Positions 43,634 to 52,773 of a DNA stretch of 64,000 bases are shown one piece after another (positions within the stretch are counted from its first letter, which is position 1; each line of letters begins with the position of its first letter). The notes below the pieces were generated by a model. The model was not told where the DNA came from. It saw only the letters and a list, made by a program, of their open reading frames with translations, and did not search any database. Both the position numbers and the translations under genes were made by a program. The stretch is from contig NZ_CP040924.1 of assembly GCF_006351925.1 (NCBI RefSeq), positions 1,820,001 through 1,884,000 of the forward strand. Direction: 5' to 3'. This stretch comes from Clostridium thermarum (GTDB lineage: Bacteria; Bacillota; Clostridia; Clostridiales; Clostridiaceae).

Positions 43634-44683
43634 ATGAGTAGAAGAAATACTATAAAGATAAAGGTTGGCAATATTTATGTTGGAGGAGATTCTCCGATAA
43701 CTGTTCAGTCTATGACTAATACTGATACAAGAAATGTCAGCGCAACTGTAGAACAAATTAGACAATTGCAGATTGCTGGCTGTGATATTATAAGATGTGC
43801 AGTACCGGATGTGGAAGCAAGCGAGGCCATAAAAGAAATTGTAAAGCAAATAAGTATACCACTGGTGGCAGATATACATTTTGATTATCGTCTGGCCCTT
43901 AATTCTATTAAGAACGGAGTATCTGCCTTACGTATTAATCCAGGAAATATAGGAAGTATAGAAAGGGTAAAGCTGGTGGCCGAACATGCTAAAGACAAAG
44001 GAATACCAATAAGGATTGGCGTAAACAGTGGTTCCCTTGAAAAAGAACTGCTTGCCAAGTATGGAAGGGTTTGTCCTGAAGCTTTGGTGGAAAGTGCATT
44101 AAAGCATGTTGATATACTGGAAAAAGTTAATTTTAACGATATTGTTATTTCTATAAAGTCATCAGATGTGCTTCAAATGATTGAAAGTTACAGATTAATA
44201 TCTCAGAAGGTGGATTATCCTCTACATATAGGTGTAACAGAAGCCGGTACTACATGGCGGGGAACTATTAAATCCAGTGTAGGTATTGGAACACTGCTGG
44301 CGGAAGGAATTGGTGATACTATAAGGGTTTCTTTAACAGATGAGCCTGTTCAGGAAATTAGAGTAGGAAGAGAAATATTAAAATCTCTCGGACTGATAAA
44401 GTCAGGTATGACCTTTGTTTCCTGCCCTACCTGTGGAAGAACTCAGATCAATCTCATCAAGCTAGCTCAAACCATAGAGGAAAAGTTGAATGAGCTAGAT
44501 AAAGACATTAAGGTAGCAGTAATGGGATGCGTAGTGAATGGACCCGGTGAAGCTCGGGAAGCTGATATAGGAGTAGCAGGAGGTAATGGAGAGGGTCTTA
44601 TCTTTAAAAAAGGTGAAATTATTAAAAAGGTAAAGGAAGAAGAAATTGTTGAGGCATTGATGGAAGAAATTAATAAGATGTAG
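43634..44683 (+). CDS. ispG: 4-Hydroxy-3-methylbut-2-enyl diphosphate synthase
   Basis: Penultimate MEP-pathway enzyme with a 4Fe-4S cluster. Cys264, Cys267 (CPTC) and Cys299, with Glu306 (GCVVNGPGEA), form the cluster ligand set. The N-terminal TIM-barrel half contains VGGDSPITVQSMTNTDT. Start ATG 43634 is 9 bp after AGGAG; the upstream in-frame ATG 43625 abuts it. 349 residues. The polC gene that usually follows in this order is absent. Confidence 0.97.
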   Translation: MSRRNTIKIKVGNIYVGGDSPITVQSMTNTDTRNVSATVEQIRQLQIAGCDIIRCAVPDVEASEAIKEIVKQISIPLVADIHFDYRLALNSIKNGVSALRINPGNIGSIERVKLVAEHAKDKGIPIRIGVNSGSLEKELLAKYGRVCPEALVESALKHVDILEKVNFNDIVISIKSSDVLQMIESYRLISQKVDYPLHIGVTEAGTTWRGTIKSSVGIGTLLAEGIGDTIRVSLTDEPVQEIRVGREILKSLGLIKSGMTFVSCPTCGRTQINLIKLAQTIEEKLNELDKDIKVAVMGCVVNGPGEAREADIGVAGGNGEGLIFKKGEIIKKVKEEEIVEALMEEINKM

Positions 44684-44719
44684 TAATTTAAAACATAAGC
44701 TACATTGTTTAAGTTTTTC

Positions 44720-44770
44720 TTGTAATATTTTACTTGCTGTGGTACAATATTTCTAATGAATTGCTATAAT
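44720..44770 (+). promoter_or_regulatory. Promoters of the rimP-nusA operon
   Basis: TTGTAA (44720-44725), 17-bp spacer, TACAAT (44743-44748). A second extended -10, TGCTATAAT (44762-44770), lies just downstream. Either could start the leader. Confidence 0.6.
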
Positions 44771-44779
44771 TTGAGCGTG

Positions 44780-44809
44780 AGGAGTGGGATATATATAAAA
44801 CCCGCTCTT
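44780..44809 (+). promoter_or_regulatory. Leader hairpin 1 of rimP-nusA
   Basis: AGGAGTGGG (44780-44788) pairs with CCCGCTCTT (44801-44809), with G-U pairs, then a T-rich stretch. It may be attenuator-like. Confidence 0.5.
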
Positions 44810-44821
44810 TCTATTTATTTG

Positions 44822-44844
44822 AACGCAACATCTGTTGCGTTTTT
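44822..44844 (+). terminator. Leader hairpin 2 of rimP-nusA (attenuator)
   Basis: AACGCAAC (44822-44829) pairs with GTTGCGTT (44834-44841), loop ATCT, followed by TTT. An intrinsic terminator located 75 bp before rimP. Confidence 0.65.
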
Positions 44845-44918
44845 CGTTGGCATTGGTAATATAATGTTACTAATGGCACAAAATATAAATAACTATACAT
44901 TAGACGGAGGCGATGATT

Positions 44919-45401
44919 GTGGAAAAAGAACTGTTATTACAAAACCTAAATAGACTTATAGAACCATTGGTTTCTGAACTGGGTTACGAGTTATATTACA
45001 TCGAGTATGTAGAAGAAGAGGGAGAAAATTTTCTAAGAATATATATAGATAAAGAGGATGGTATTACACTTGAGGATTGTGAAAGGGTTAGCAGACCAAT
45101 AAGTGAAATGCTGGATATAGAAGATCCGGTACCGGACAGCTATTACCTTGAGGTATCGTCGCCGGGAGTATACAGAGAGCTGTTTACTGATAAGCACCTG
45201 AGCAAATATATAGGCTATATTGTAAATATTAAAACTAAAGGTGTCTTTGAGGGAAAGAGATCATTGAAAGGTATTCTTGATAATTTTGATAATGATTATA
45301 TATACATAAAAGATAATAATAATCAAATAAAAATACCTAGAGATAAAATAAGTAAAATTAATCTAGAGGGGAGTTTAAAGGAGGTTAGTACAAATGAATG
45401 A
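44919..45401 (+). CDS. rimP: Ribosome maturation factor RimP
   Basis: Assists early 30S assembly with S12/S5. The 160-residue protein has GYELYYIEYVEEEGENFLRIYIDKEDGITLEDCERVSRPI in its N-terminal domain and the PDSYYLEVSSPG signature. Start: ATG 44913 is in frame, but GGAGG is 8 bp from GTG 44919, which is preferred. Its 3' end overlaps nusA by 8 bp. It heads the nusA-infB operon. Confidence 0.94.
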   Translation: MEKELLLQNLNRLIEPLVSELGYELYYIEYVEEEGENFLRIYIDKEDGITLEDCERVSRPISEMLDIEDPVPDSYYLEVSSPGVYRELFTDKHLSKYIGYIVNIKTKGVFEGKRSLKGILDNFDNDYIYIKDNNNQIKIPRDKISKINLEGSLKEVSTNE

Positions 45402-46449
45402 AGAATTTATTGGGGCATTGAGAGAAATTGTGAAAGAAAAAGGCATTAGTGAAGAGTTACTTTTCACTACAATTGAGGATGCTTTGGTTGCCGCCTACAA
45501 AAAGAATTATGCAACTACAGGCAGCTCTGTGCAAAATGTTAGAGTAAGCATGAATAGAGAAAACGGCGAAATTCATGTATATGCTCAGAAAAAGGTTGTA
45601 GACATGGTAAAAGATGATGTAAATGACATCTCACTGCAGGATGCCAGACGATACAGCCCAAGGTATGAAATAGGCGATGTTGTAGAAATTGAAGTTACTC
45701 CTAGAACCTTTGGCAGAGTGGCTGCGCAGTCTGCAAAGCAAGTTGTTGTGCAAAGGATAAAGGAAGCTGAAAGAAACATCATCTATAATGAGTTTGTAGA
45801 AAAGGAATATGACATAATCACTGGAACAGTAATAAGAAAAGATAAGGGAAATGTATTTGTTGACTTAGGCAGAATAGAAGCCGTTCTAGGACCAACAGAA
45901 CAGATGCATGGTGAGGAATATAATTTCAATGAAAGATTAAAATTATATATAGTTGAGGTAAAAAATACCACGAAGGGTGCCCAAGTAATTGTTTCCAGAA
46001 CCCATCCCGGTCTTGTAAAGAGATTATTTGAACTTGAGGTTCCTGAAATATATGAAGGAGTAGTTGAAATTAAAAGTATTGCCAGAGAGGCTGGTTCAAG
46101 AACAAAGATTGCTGTTCATTCCAATGATGAGAATGTTGATCCAATGGGTGCATGCGTTGGACCTAAGGGAATAAGAGTACAAAATATCGTTAATGAACTA
46201 AAAAACGAAAAAATTGACATCATAAAATGGAGTAAGTTACCTGAAGAATATATTGCTAATGCTTTAAGTCCTGCAAAAGTTCTAGATGTCACTATAGATG
46301 AGGATAATAAATCTGCTAAAGTAATAGTTGATGACAATCAATTATCCTTAGCTATTGGAAAAGAAGGTCAGAATGTTAGATTGGCAGCTAAGCTAACAGG
46401 GTGGAAAATTGACATTAAGAGCAAGTCGCAGGCTGAAAAAGCTGAGTAA
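45394..46449 (+). CDS. nusA: Transcription termination/antitermination factor NusA
   Basis: Binds RNA polymerase and nascent RNA. 351 residues: N-terminal domain (1-125), S1 (about 130-200: EKEYDIITGTVIRKDKGNVFVDLG), KH1 and KH2 (GPKGIRVQNIVNEL; AIGKEGQNVRLAAKLTGWKIDI). The extra C-terminal acidic repeats of E. coli are absent, as in other Firmicutes. AAAGGAGG precedes the ATG. Translation is coupled to rimP. Confidence 0.98.
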   Translation: MNEEFIGALREIVKEKGISEELLFTTIEDALVAAYKKNYATTGSSVQNVRVSMNRENGEIHVYAQKKVVDMVKDDVNDISLQDARRYSPRYEIGDVVEIEVTPRTFGRVAAQSAKQVVVQRIKEAERNIIYNEFVEKEYDIITGTVIRKDKGNVFVDLGRIEAVLGPTEQMHGEEYNFNERLKLYIVEVKNTTKGAQVIVSRTHPGLVKRLFELEVPEIYEGVVEIKSIAREAGSRTKIAVHSNDENVDPMGACVGPKGIRVQNIVNELKNEKIDIIKWSKLPEEYIANALSPAKVLDVTIDEDNKSAKVIVDDNQLSLAIGKEGQNVRLAAKLTGWKIDIKSKSQAEKAE

Positions 46450-46467
46450 AACAAGGAGGTGTCTGGC

Positions 46468-46737
46468 ATGAAAGTCAAAAAGATACCTTTAAGAATGTGC
46501 ACTGGTTGCATGGAAATGAAGCCTAAAAAAGAACTTGTAAGAGTTGTAAAGAACAAAGAAGGAGAAGTTTCCATGGACTTGACAGGCAAAAAGCCTGGAA
46601 GAGGTGCATATATTTGCAGAAATATAGAATGCTTAGAAAAAGCGTTTAAAACAAAGCGTTTGGAGAAGAATTTAGAAGTTAAAATATCAGAAGAGTTACA
46701 TGAAAAGCTAAAGGGAGAAATAACAAATGAAGGATAG
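46468..46737 (+). CDS. ylxR: YlxR/RnpM RNA-binding protein
   Basis: 89-residue protein beginning MKVKKIPLRMCTGCMEMKPKKELVRVV, with the GRGAYIC motif: the DUF448 family. In B. subtilis this protein (RnpM) binds RNase P RNA and modulates its activity. The in-frame GTG at 46459 is rejected because AAGGAGGTGT sits just before ATG 46468. It overlaps ylxQ by 11 bp. Confidence 0.94.
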   Translation: MKVKKIPLRMCTGCMEMKPKKELVRVVKNKEGEVSMDLTGKKPGRGAYICRNIECLEKAFKTKRLEKNLEVKISEELHEKLKGEITNEG

Positions 46738-47047
46738 TTTTCTTCAATTCTTGGCACTGACAAAAAGGGCGGGAAAGTTAGTTGAAGGATACAATAAGTC
46801 TGAGGAATATATAAAGTTAGGTAAGGTATCCCTTTGTATTATATCAAAAAGTATATCAAAAAATTCTCGTGAAAAATTCGAAAGACTTTGTGAAAATCAC
46901 AAGGTGAAATTGATTATTGACTATGAAAAGGAAGTGCTTGGAAGCATTTTAGGAAGAGAAGAGATTAATGTAATTTCTGTAATCGATGCTGATATGAGTA
47001 AAAGGTTAATAGAAATTTATGATAACAACCAAAATAATCGGGGGTGA
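46727..47047 (+). CDS. ylxQ: L7Ae-family RNA-binding protein YlxQ
   Basis: 106-residue L7Ae/L30e/S12e-fold protein; [21 protein letters not shown] and [17 protein letters not shown] blocks are typical of YlxQ/RplGA. Predicted K-turn RNA binding. The start lies inside ylxR. It is 4 bp before infB. No direct function is established for the clostridial copy. Confidence 0.9.
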   Translation: MKDSFLQFLALTKRAGKLVEGYNKSEEYIKLGKVSLCIISKSISKNSREKFERLCENHKVKLIIDYEKEVLGSILGREEINVISVIDADMSKRLIEIYDNNQNNRG

Positions 47048-47051
47048 ATAT

Positions 47052-49169
47052 ATGTCTAAAATTAGAGTGTATGAATTAGCTAAAGAATTAGATATATCTA
47101 GTAAGGATTTAATAACTATTCTGCAGGATGAGTTTAGTGTTGAAGTAAAGAACCACATGAGTGTAATAGAGGAAGAGGATGCGGAGCTTATAAAAGAATT
47201 ATTGACTGGTAAGTCACCAGAGAGTGAAAGTGAAGTAACGGTTAGCAATGATTCAAAGATGGTAGAAGAGGATGAAAAGGATATTGTAGCAAAATACGAA
47301 GAGCTATATGTTAATCAGAAGTCTTTTACAAAGCCCAAAAAGAGCAAAAATAAGTCAACTAACAAAAACGAAAATGATAACAAGAAGGAAGTATCAAGCA
47401 ATAATCAGTTAAATATATCACCGGGGGTAATAGAAATACCATCCACTATAACAGTTAAGGAGCTGGCTGAGAAAATTGGTAAGCCAGTAAATGAGGTAAT
47501 AAAGCAGCTTATTTTTTGCGGAGTAATGGCTGCTATAAATCAAGAAATTGATTTTGCTACTGCTGAGAAAGTTACTGCAAAGTTTGATATTCAATTAAAA
47601 CAAAAGCAAGAAGAAGAAAATAAACTTATGGATGAGGAAGAAACTGAGGAAGATGTTAATACTGAAAAGCGTCCTCCGATAGTTACAGTAATGGGTCACG
47701 TTGACCATGGTAAGACTTCCCTACTGGACGCAATTAGAAAGTCGAGAGTTACGGAAACAGAAGCGGGCGGAATTACGCAACATATTGGTGCATACACAGT
47801 AACCATCAATGATGAGAAAATAACATTCTTAGATACTCCGGGTCATGAAGCCTTTACAGCTATGAGAGCAAGAGGAGCTCAAATTACTGACCTAGTTATT
47901 TTAGTGGTTGCTGCCGATGATGGAATTATGCCTCAAACTGAAGAAGCTATCAGCCATTGTAAAGCTGCAAATGTACCTATGGTAGTAGCTATAAATAAAA
48001 TGGATAAACCAGAAGCCAATCCTGATAGAGTAAAACAGGAGCTCACAGAATTTGGTATGATAGCTGAAGACTGGGGCGGAGATGTAATAACTGTACCTGT
48101 TTCTGCAAAAAATAAACAAGGTATAGACGATTTATTAGAAATGGTTCTGCTGACAGCTGAAATGATGGAATTAAAAGCTAATCCATCAAGAAATGCCAAG
48201 GGAACTGTCATAGAAGCTAAATTGGATAAGGGTAGAGGACCCGTTGCAACTCTACTTGTGCAGAATGGAACGCTACATGTAGGTGATTCTATCTTAGTAG
48301 GCACAACTTATGGAAAGATCAGAGCAATGTTTGATGATAAAGGTAAAAAAATCAAATCAGCCGGTCCTTCTATACCTGCTGAAGTACTGGGATTATCTGA
48401 AGTTCCATCAGCTGGAGACCGTTTCACAGTTATAAGAGACGAAAAGACAGCAAGACAAATGGCTGAAGCAAGAAAAGAAAAGATCAAAGACCAGCAAATA
48501 TCTCATAGGGTATCTTTGGAAGACTTATATAGTCAAATTCAAGAAGGTAAGGTTAAAGAACTCGGCTTGATTGTAAAAGCTGATGTGCAGGGTTCCGTGG
48601 AAGCAATGAAGCAATCTTTGGAGAAGCTTTCCACTGACGATGTAAAGGTAAGAGTACTTCATGGTGGAGTTGGTGCAATTACAGAAACTGATGTAACACT
48701 AGCTTCAGCTTCCAATGCTATAATCATTGGCTTTAATGTAAGACCGGATGCCAATGCTACAGCTGCATCAGAAAGAGAAAAAGTAGATATTAAAACTTAC
48801 AGAGTAATATACAATGCAATTGAAGATATTAAGTCTGCTATGATTGGAATGCTTGAACCTGATTATAAGGAAGTAGTATTAGGCAGCGCTGAGGTACGTC
48901 AGATTTACAAGATCTCCAATGTTGGAACCATTGCCGGATGTTATGTATTAAATGGTAAAATTGTAAGGAGTAGCGATATAAGAGTAATTAGAAATGGCAT
49001 TGTAATTTTAGACGGAAAACTTGCCTCTCTAAAAAGGTTTAAAGATGATGTACGAGAAGTTGCGGCTGGTTATGAATGTGGCTTAAGCATAGAAAAGTTT
49101 AATGATTTAAAAGAAGGCGACATTATAGAAGCTTATACCATGGAGGAGATCAAGAGAGAGCATCTATAA
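47052..49169 (+). CDS. infB: Translation initiation factor IF-2
   Basis: GTPase that brings initiator tRNA to the ribosome. 705 residues: an N-terminal IF2_N domain ([21 protein letters not shown]), a charged linker, a second IF2_N, then G1 GHVDHGKT at 215-222, [13 protein letters not shown], and C-terminal domains. GGGGGTGAATAT precedes ATG 47052; the longer frame to 47019 would overlap ylxQ. It is shorter than E. coli IF-2 because of the short linker. Confidence 0.98.
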   Translation: MSKIRVYELAKELDISSKDLITILQDEFSVEVKNHMSVIEEEDAELIKELLTGKSPESESEVTVSNDSKMVEEDEKDIVAKYEELYVNQKSFTKPKKSKNKSTNKNENDNKKEVSSNNQLNISPGVIEIPSTITVKELAEKIGKPVNEVIKQLIFCGVMAAINQEIDFATAEKVTAKFDIQLKQKQEEENKLMDEEETEEDVNTEKRPPIVTVMGHVDHGKTSLLDAIRKSRVTETEAGGITQHIGAYTVTINDEKITFLDTPGHEAFTAMRARGAQITDLVILVVAADDGIMPQTEEAISHCKAANVPMVVAINKMDKPEANPDRVKQELTEFGMIAEDWGGDVITVPVSAKNKQGIDDLLEMVLLTAEMMELKANPSRNAKGTVIEAKLDKGRGPVATLLVQNGTLHVGDSILVGTTYGKIRAMFDDKGKKIKSAGPSIPAEVLGLSEVPSAGDRFTVIRDEKTARQMAEARKEKIKDQQISHRVSLEDLYSQIQEGKVKELGLIVKADVQGSVEAMKQSLEKLSTDDVKVRVLHGGVGAITETDVTLASASNAIIIGFNVRPDANATAASEREKVDIKTYRVIYNAIEDIKSAMIGMLEPDYKEVVLGSAEVRQIYKISNVGTIAGCYVLNGKIVRSSDIRVIRNGIVILDGKLASLKRFKDDVREVAAGYECGLSIEKFNDLKEGDIIEAYTMEEIKREHL

Positions 49170-49182
49170 AGGGGTGACTAAA

Positions 49183-49530
49183 ATGGCTAGTTACAGAAAC
49201 GATAGAATTAACGAAGAAATAAGAAAAGAACTTAGCGATATAATAAGAAATGACTTAAAAGATCCAAGAGTCAATGCAATGGTGAGCATCATAAATGTAA
49301 ATGTCACCAAGGACTTAAGATATGCTAAAGTCTATGTAAGTATATTTGGCAAAGATGAAGAGAAAGAAAGTACTTTAACTGCTCTTAAAAACTCCAGCGG
49401 TTTCTTAAGAAGGGAATTAGGAAACAGGATTAACTTAAGGTATACTCCTCAGATACTTATAGAATTAGATGAATCCATTGAACATGGTATGCATATTGAA
49501 CAATTACTTCATAAAATAAAAGGTGAATAA
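49183..49530 (+). CDS. rbfA: 30S ribosome-binding factor A
   Basis: Cold-shock 30S maturation factor. The 115-residue protein starts MASYRNDRINEEIRKELSDIIRN and has the KH-like YAKVYVSIFG and RELGNRINLRYTPQI blocks. GTG 49174 is in frame but AAAGGGGTGAC favours ATG 49183. It overlaps nothing; nrnA starts 2 bp after its stop. Confidence 0.96.
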   Translation: MASYRNDRINEEIRKELSDIIRNDLKDPRVNAMVSIINVNVTKDLRYAKVYVSIFGKDEEKESTLTALKNSSGFLRRELGNRINLRYTPQILIELDESIEHGMHIEQLLHKIKGE

Positions 49531-49531
49531 C

Positions 49532-50491
49532 ATGTTTAAAGAAATAATAGAGCAAATTAATAAAGCAAGTAATATAGCAATATCTTTTCATGTGTCACCT
49601 GATGGGGATTCAATAGGCAGCGCCTTAGCTTTGATGTATGGCTTAAGAAAACTAGGAAAGAAAGTAAATATATTATGTAAGGAAGCAGTTCCTGAAATAT
49701 TAAATTTTCTTCCTGGTGTTGAGGAAATAAACAAAAGTGATGGAACGATAGATGATGATGTTGACTGTCTGATTGTGCTTGATTGTGGAAATGTTGAAAG
49801 GATCAACTGTCATATTAAAGATATAGCCCCTAGAAAATATGTTCTAATGAATATGGATCATCATCTATCAAATGACTTTTATGGAGATGTGAATTATGTT
49901 GATGCATCCTATAGTGCTGTGGGCGAGATAATCTATCTTCTGCTGCAAGAAATTGGAGTTAGTATAGATATAGAAATTGCAAAGTGTCTGTATGCATCTA
50001 TTATTACTGATTGTGGCAGCTTTAAATTTTCAAATACTACTGCTCTTACTCACAAGATAGCTGGAGACTTAATAACAAAAAATATTGATTTTTCTGAAAT
50101 ACACAGAATTATATATGAAAATAAAAAGCTTGCTCTAGTTAAGTTGACTGGCCGGTTGATAGATAGTTTATATCTTGCCTGTGATGATAGGGTTTGTATC
50201 ATAGAGGTAAGTAAGGCTTTGATGAAGGAATATTCCGTTAGTACTTCTGAAGTGTCTGATTTGGTATCCATTGGTACTGAAATTCGAGGAGTAGAAGTTG
50301 TGGTTTTCATAAAGGAAAATGACGACAATTATAAGGTTAGTCTTAGATCTAAGACTAATTTTGATGTGAGAAAATTAGCTGAAGAATATGGTGGTGGAGG
50401 TCATTCAAAAGCTTCAGGTTTTACTTATAGTGGTAGTGTAGAGGAACTAAAGGAAATATTGATTCAAAAGATAGGGGATTCCTTAAAGTGA
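49532..50491 (+). CDS. nrnA: DHH-family nanoRNase / pAp phosphatase NrnA
   Basis: Degrades di- to pentaribonucleotides and 3'-phosphoadenosine 5'-phosphate. The 319-residue protein has HVSPDGDSIGSALAL, VLDCGNVER, MDHHLSND and the C-terminal DHHA1 glycine motif YGGGGHSKASGF. AAAGGTGA supports ATG 49532. The stop TGA overlaps the truB ATG by one base, implying translational coupling. Confidence 0.95.
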   Translation: MFKEIIEQINKASNIAISFHVSPDGDSIGSALALMYGLRKLGKKVNILCKEAVPEILNFLPGVEEINKSDGTIDDDVDCLIVLDCGNVERINCHIKDIAPRKYVLMNMDHHLSNDFYGDVNYVDASYSAVGEIIYLLLQEIGVSIDIEIAKCLYASIITDCGSFKFSNTTALTHKIAGDLITKNIDFSEIHRIIYENKKLALVKLTGRLIDSLYLACDDRVCIIEVSKALMKEYSVSTSEVSDLVSIGTEIRGVEVVVFIKENDDNYKVSLRSKTNFDVRKLAEEYGGGGHSKASGFTYSGSVEELKEILIQKIGDSLK

Positions 50492-51357
50492 TGGATGGTA
50501 TAATAAACTGCTACAAACCTGACGGCATTACCTCCTTTGATGCCGTCAATAAAATTAAAAAAATTGTAAAGGGGACAAAGGTGGGGCATACTGGCACATT
50601 AGATCCTGCTGCCAGTGGTGTACTACCTATTTGTATTGGCAAGGCTACAAAGCTAATTGACTATATAATGGAGGGAACTAAGGGGTATGCCGTTGAAATG
50701 ACTCTAGGAATTGTTACAGACACTTATGACAGAGAAGGTAAAATTATAAGCCGTAATGAGGTTAATGTAAGTCCTGAGGAAATTCAAGAGGCTATATTAT
50801 CGTTTCAAGGAAATATTAAACAGGTCCCTCCCATGTACTCTGCACTAAAACAGAACGGAAAAAGACTATATGAATTAGCTAGAGAAGGAATAGAGGTAGA
50901 ACGTCCTGCACGAAGTGTAAACATTGAAAAGATAGACATTTTAAGTATTAACGAGAATAAGGTGAAATTCCATGTTGAATGTTCTAAGGGTACATACATA
51001 AGAAGCCTTTGTTTTGACATAGGTGAAAAGTTAGGCTGTGGAGCTATGATGAGTGGATTGGAAAGAACCTTTTCTGGAAACTTTAAAATAGAAAACTCAG
51101 TTAATGTTAATAATCTAAATATAGAGAATATTAACCAGTATATAATTCCAATGGATGAAGCACTAGTTAATTTTAGAGAAATCAGGGTTGATGGTTACTT
51201 TGGAAAATTACTTTCTAATGGTGTTGAAATAAGGGACTTCAACTTTTTAAAAGGTATAGAAATCGGCGAATATAAGGTATATAATAGTGATTGTCAACTT
51301 ATTGGTATTGGTCATAGATACGATAAGTCTTTTAAAATATCAACTTTGTTAATTTAG
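50491..51357 (+). CDS. truB: tRNA pseudouridine55 synthase
   Basis: Makes psi-55 in the T-loop of tRNAs. The 288-residue protein begins MDGIINCYKPDGITSFD; VGHTGTLDPAASGVLPI carries the catalytic Asp38. A C-terminal PUA-like domain follows. The start overlaps the nrnA stop (ATGA). GTG 50488 is an alternative. rbfA-nrnA-truB-ribF order is standard. Confidence 0.96.
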   Translation: MDGIINCYKPDGITSFDAVNKIKKIVKGTKVGHTGTLDPAASGVLPICIGKATKLIDYIMEGTKGYAVEMTLGIVTDTYDREGKIISRNEVNVSPEEIQEAILSFQGNIKQVPPMYSALKQNGKRLYELAREGIEVERPARSVNIEKIDILSINENKVKFHVECSKGTYIRSLCFDIGEKLGCGAMMSGLERTFSGNFKIENSVNVNNLNIENINQYIIPMDEALVNFREIRVDGYFGKLLSNGVEIRDFNFLKGIEIGEYKVYNSDCQLIGIGHRYDKSFKISTLLI

Positions 51358-51367
51358 GAGTAAGCAT

Positions 51368-52297
51368 ATGCATTTAATTGATAACAAATTTGAAGGGGTC
51401 TTGGATAAAAAGACTTACATTGCATTAGGTAGTTTTGATGGTTTACATTTAGGGCATATGAGTCTCATACAGAAATGTATACAACTTTCTAAGCAGCACA
51501 ATGGAAGCAGTATGGTTTATACTTTTAAAAACCATCCATTAACTGTTGTTAATCCCAATATCGTACCAAAGCTGCTGATGGATAATGCATCAAAAAGAGA
51601 AACCCTACAGGATGTAGGAATTGATATTCTATGTCTTGTTGAGTTTAATAGAGAGGTAATGCAGACCACGGCAGAAAACTTTGTGATAGAACTTTTGACA
51701 AAGTATAATATGGGTGGTGTAGTGGTAGGTTTTAATTATCGCTTTGGCCATAAAAACCAAGGGGATGTAAGTTTACTTCAGAAGCTTGCCCCAAAATATA
51801 ACTTTATGGTAGAGGTCATGAATCCACTTGATTTTAATGGCGAACTTATAAGCAGTTCCAGAATAAGAAATCTTGTTGAATATGGAGATATTACTCAGGC
51901 TAATAAAATGCTTTCTAGACCATTCATGCTTTCCGGAGAGGTCATTCCAGGAAAACAGCTTGGAAGGATTTTAGGCTATCCAACAGCTAATATTATGGTA
52001 GATGAGAGATTTGTCATACCAAAGCCTGGTGTATACTACACCAAAATTAGACATAATGGTAAATTCTATATTGGAATGACTAATGTAGGCTACAATCCAA
52101 CTGTAGAGTTCACAACAAAAATAAATGTAGAAACATATATTTTAAACTTTGATAAAGACATTTATGGTGACGAAATTCAGGTCTTTTTCATTGAAAGAAT
52201 AAGAGATGAGGTTAAATTCTCCTCCATAGAAGAACTTGTAAATCAGATGAAAAAGGACTTTGAATACGTAAAAGACAAAAAAATAGAAGAAATCTAA
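51368..52297 (+). CDS. ribF: Bifunctional riboflavin kinase / FAD synthetase
   Basis: Makes FMN and FAD. The 309-residue protein has the N-terminal nucleotidyltransferase ALGSFDGLHLGHMSLI (about 17-32), GFNYRFGHKNQGD, SSSRIR, and a C-terminal riboflavin-kinase domain with LGRILGYPTANI and PKPGVYYTKI. TAGGAGT precedes the ATG. Next comes the rpsO promoter. Confidence 0.97.
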   Translation: MHLIDNKFEGVLDKKTYIALGSFDGLHLGHMSLIQKCIQLSKQHNGSSMVYTFKNHPLTVVNPNIVPKLLMDNASKRETLQDVGIDILCLVEFNREVMQTTAENFVIELLTKYNMGGVVVGFNYRFGHKNQGDVSLLQKLAPKYNFMVEVMNPLDFNGELISSSRIRNLVEYGDITQANKMLSRPFMLSGEVIPGKQLGRILGYPTANIMVDERFVIPKPGVYYTKIRHNGKFYIGMTNVGYNPTVEFTTKINVETYILNFDKDIYGDEIQVFFIERIRDEVKFSSIEELVNQMKKDFEYVKDKKIEEI

Positions 52298-52304
52298 AAA
52301 AACA

Positions 52305-52333
52305 TTTACAATTAATAATGAGTTTGTTATAAT
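52305..52333 (+). promoter_or_regulatory. rpsO promoter
   Basis: TTTACA (52305-52310), 17-bp spacer, TATAAT (52328-52333). Confidence 0.7.
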
Positions 52334-52340
52334 AAGCTTT

Positions 52341-52410
52341 GTGAACCTTACCCTAAGATTTCAGAGTTGCCAACTGGATTCTTGGAGAAAGGGGATTAAA
52401 TTTTGGAGGT
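52341..52410 (+). promoter_or_regulatory. Putative S15 leader of rpsO
   Basis: About 75-nt leader with an irregular helix, AAGAT...AGTT/AACT...TTCTT (about 52354-52383), and CCC/GGGG pairing (52351-52353 with 52391-52394) close to the ribosome site. Firmicute rpsO leaders are known S15-binding autoregulators; this assignment is by position and hand-drawn pairing. Confidence 0.4.
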
Positions 52411-52416
52411 GTTGAC

Positions 52417-52680
52417 ATGGATAAGGCAAGAAAAAATGAAATTATAGCAGAATATGCTAGACATGAAGGAGATACAGGTTCTCCAGAAGTGCAGATTGCA
52501 TTACTAACAGAAAGAATTAATCACTTAAATGACCACTTAAAGATTCATAAGAAAGACCACCACTCAAGAAGAGGTCTACTTATGATGGTTGGACAAAGAA
52601 GAGGACTTTTAAACTATCTAATGAAACAAGATATTACAAGATATCGTAACATTGTTGAAAAACTAGGATTAAGAAAATAG
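52417..52680 (+). CDS. rpsO: Small-subunit ribosomal protein uS15
   Basis: 87-residue 30S protein: [62 protein letters not shown] is typical of uS15. GGAGGTGTTGAC precedes the ATG. It has its own promoter and leader; a terminator separates it from pnp. Confidence 0.98.
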   Translation: MDKARKNEIIAEYARHEGDTGSPEVQIALLTERINHLNDHLKIHKKDHHSRRGLLMMVGQRRGLLNYLMKQDITRYRNIVEKLGLRK

Positions 52681-52681
52681 C

Positions 52682-52711
52682 TAGAGCGGTTAATCCGCTC
52701 TATTATTTTAA
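52682..52711 (+). terminator. Terminator between rpsO and pnp
   Basis: TAGAGCGG (52682-52689) pairs with CCGCTCTA (52695-52702), loop TTAAT, then T-rich tail. Confidence 0.75.
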
Positions 52712-52773
52712 AAAATTAATAATAAGTATTATTTTGTAAATAATATTAGTGTACTGAAGGGAGGTACTATAAT

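Noticed and set aside
44756-44953. 65-codon open frame overlapping the rimP leader
   Set aside because: It spans the tandem hairpins and the rimP start, has no ribosome site at its ATG, and resembles no family; the region is better explained as a leader.
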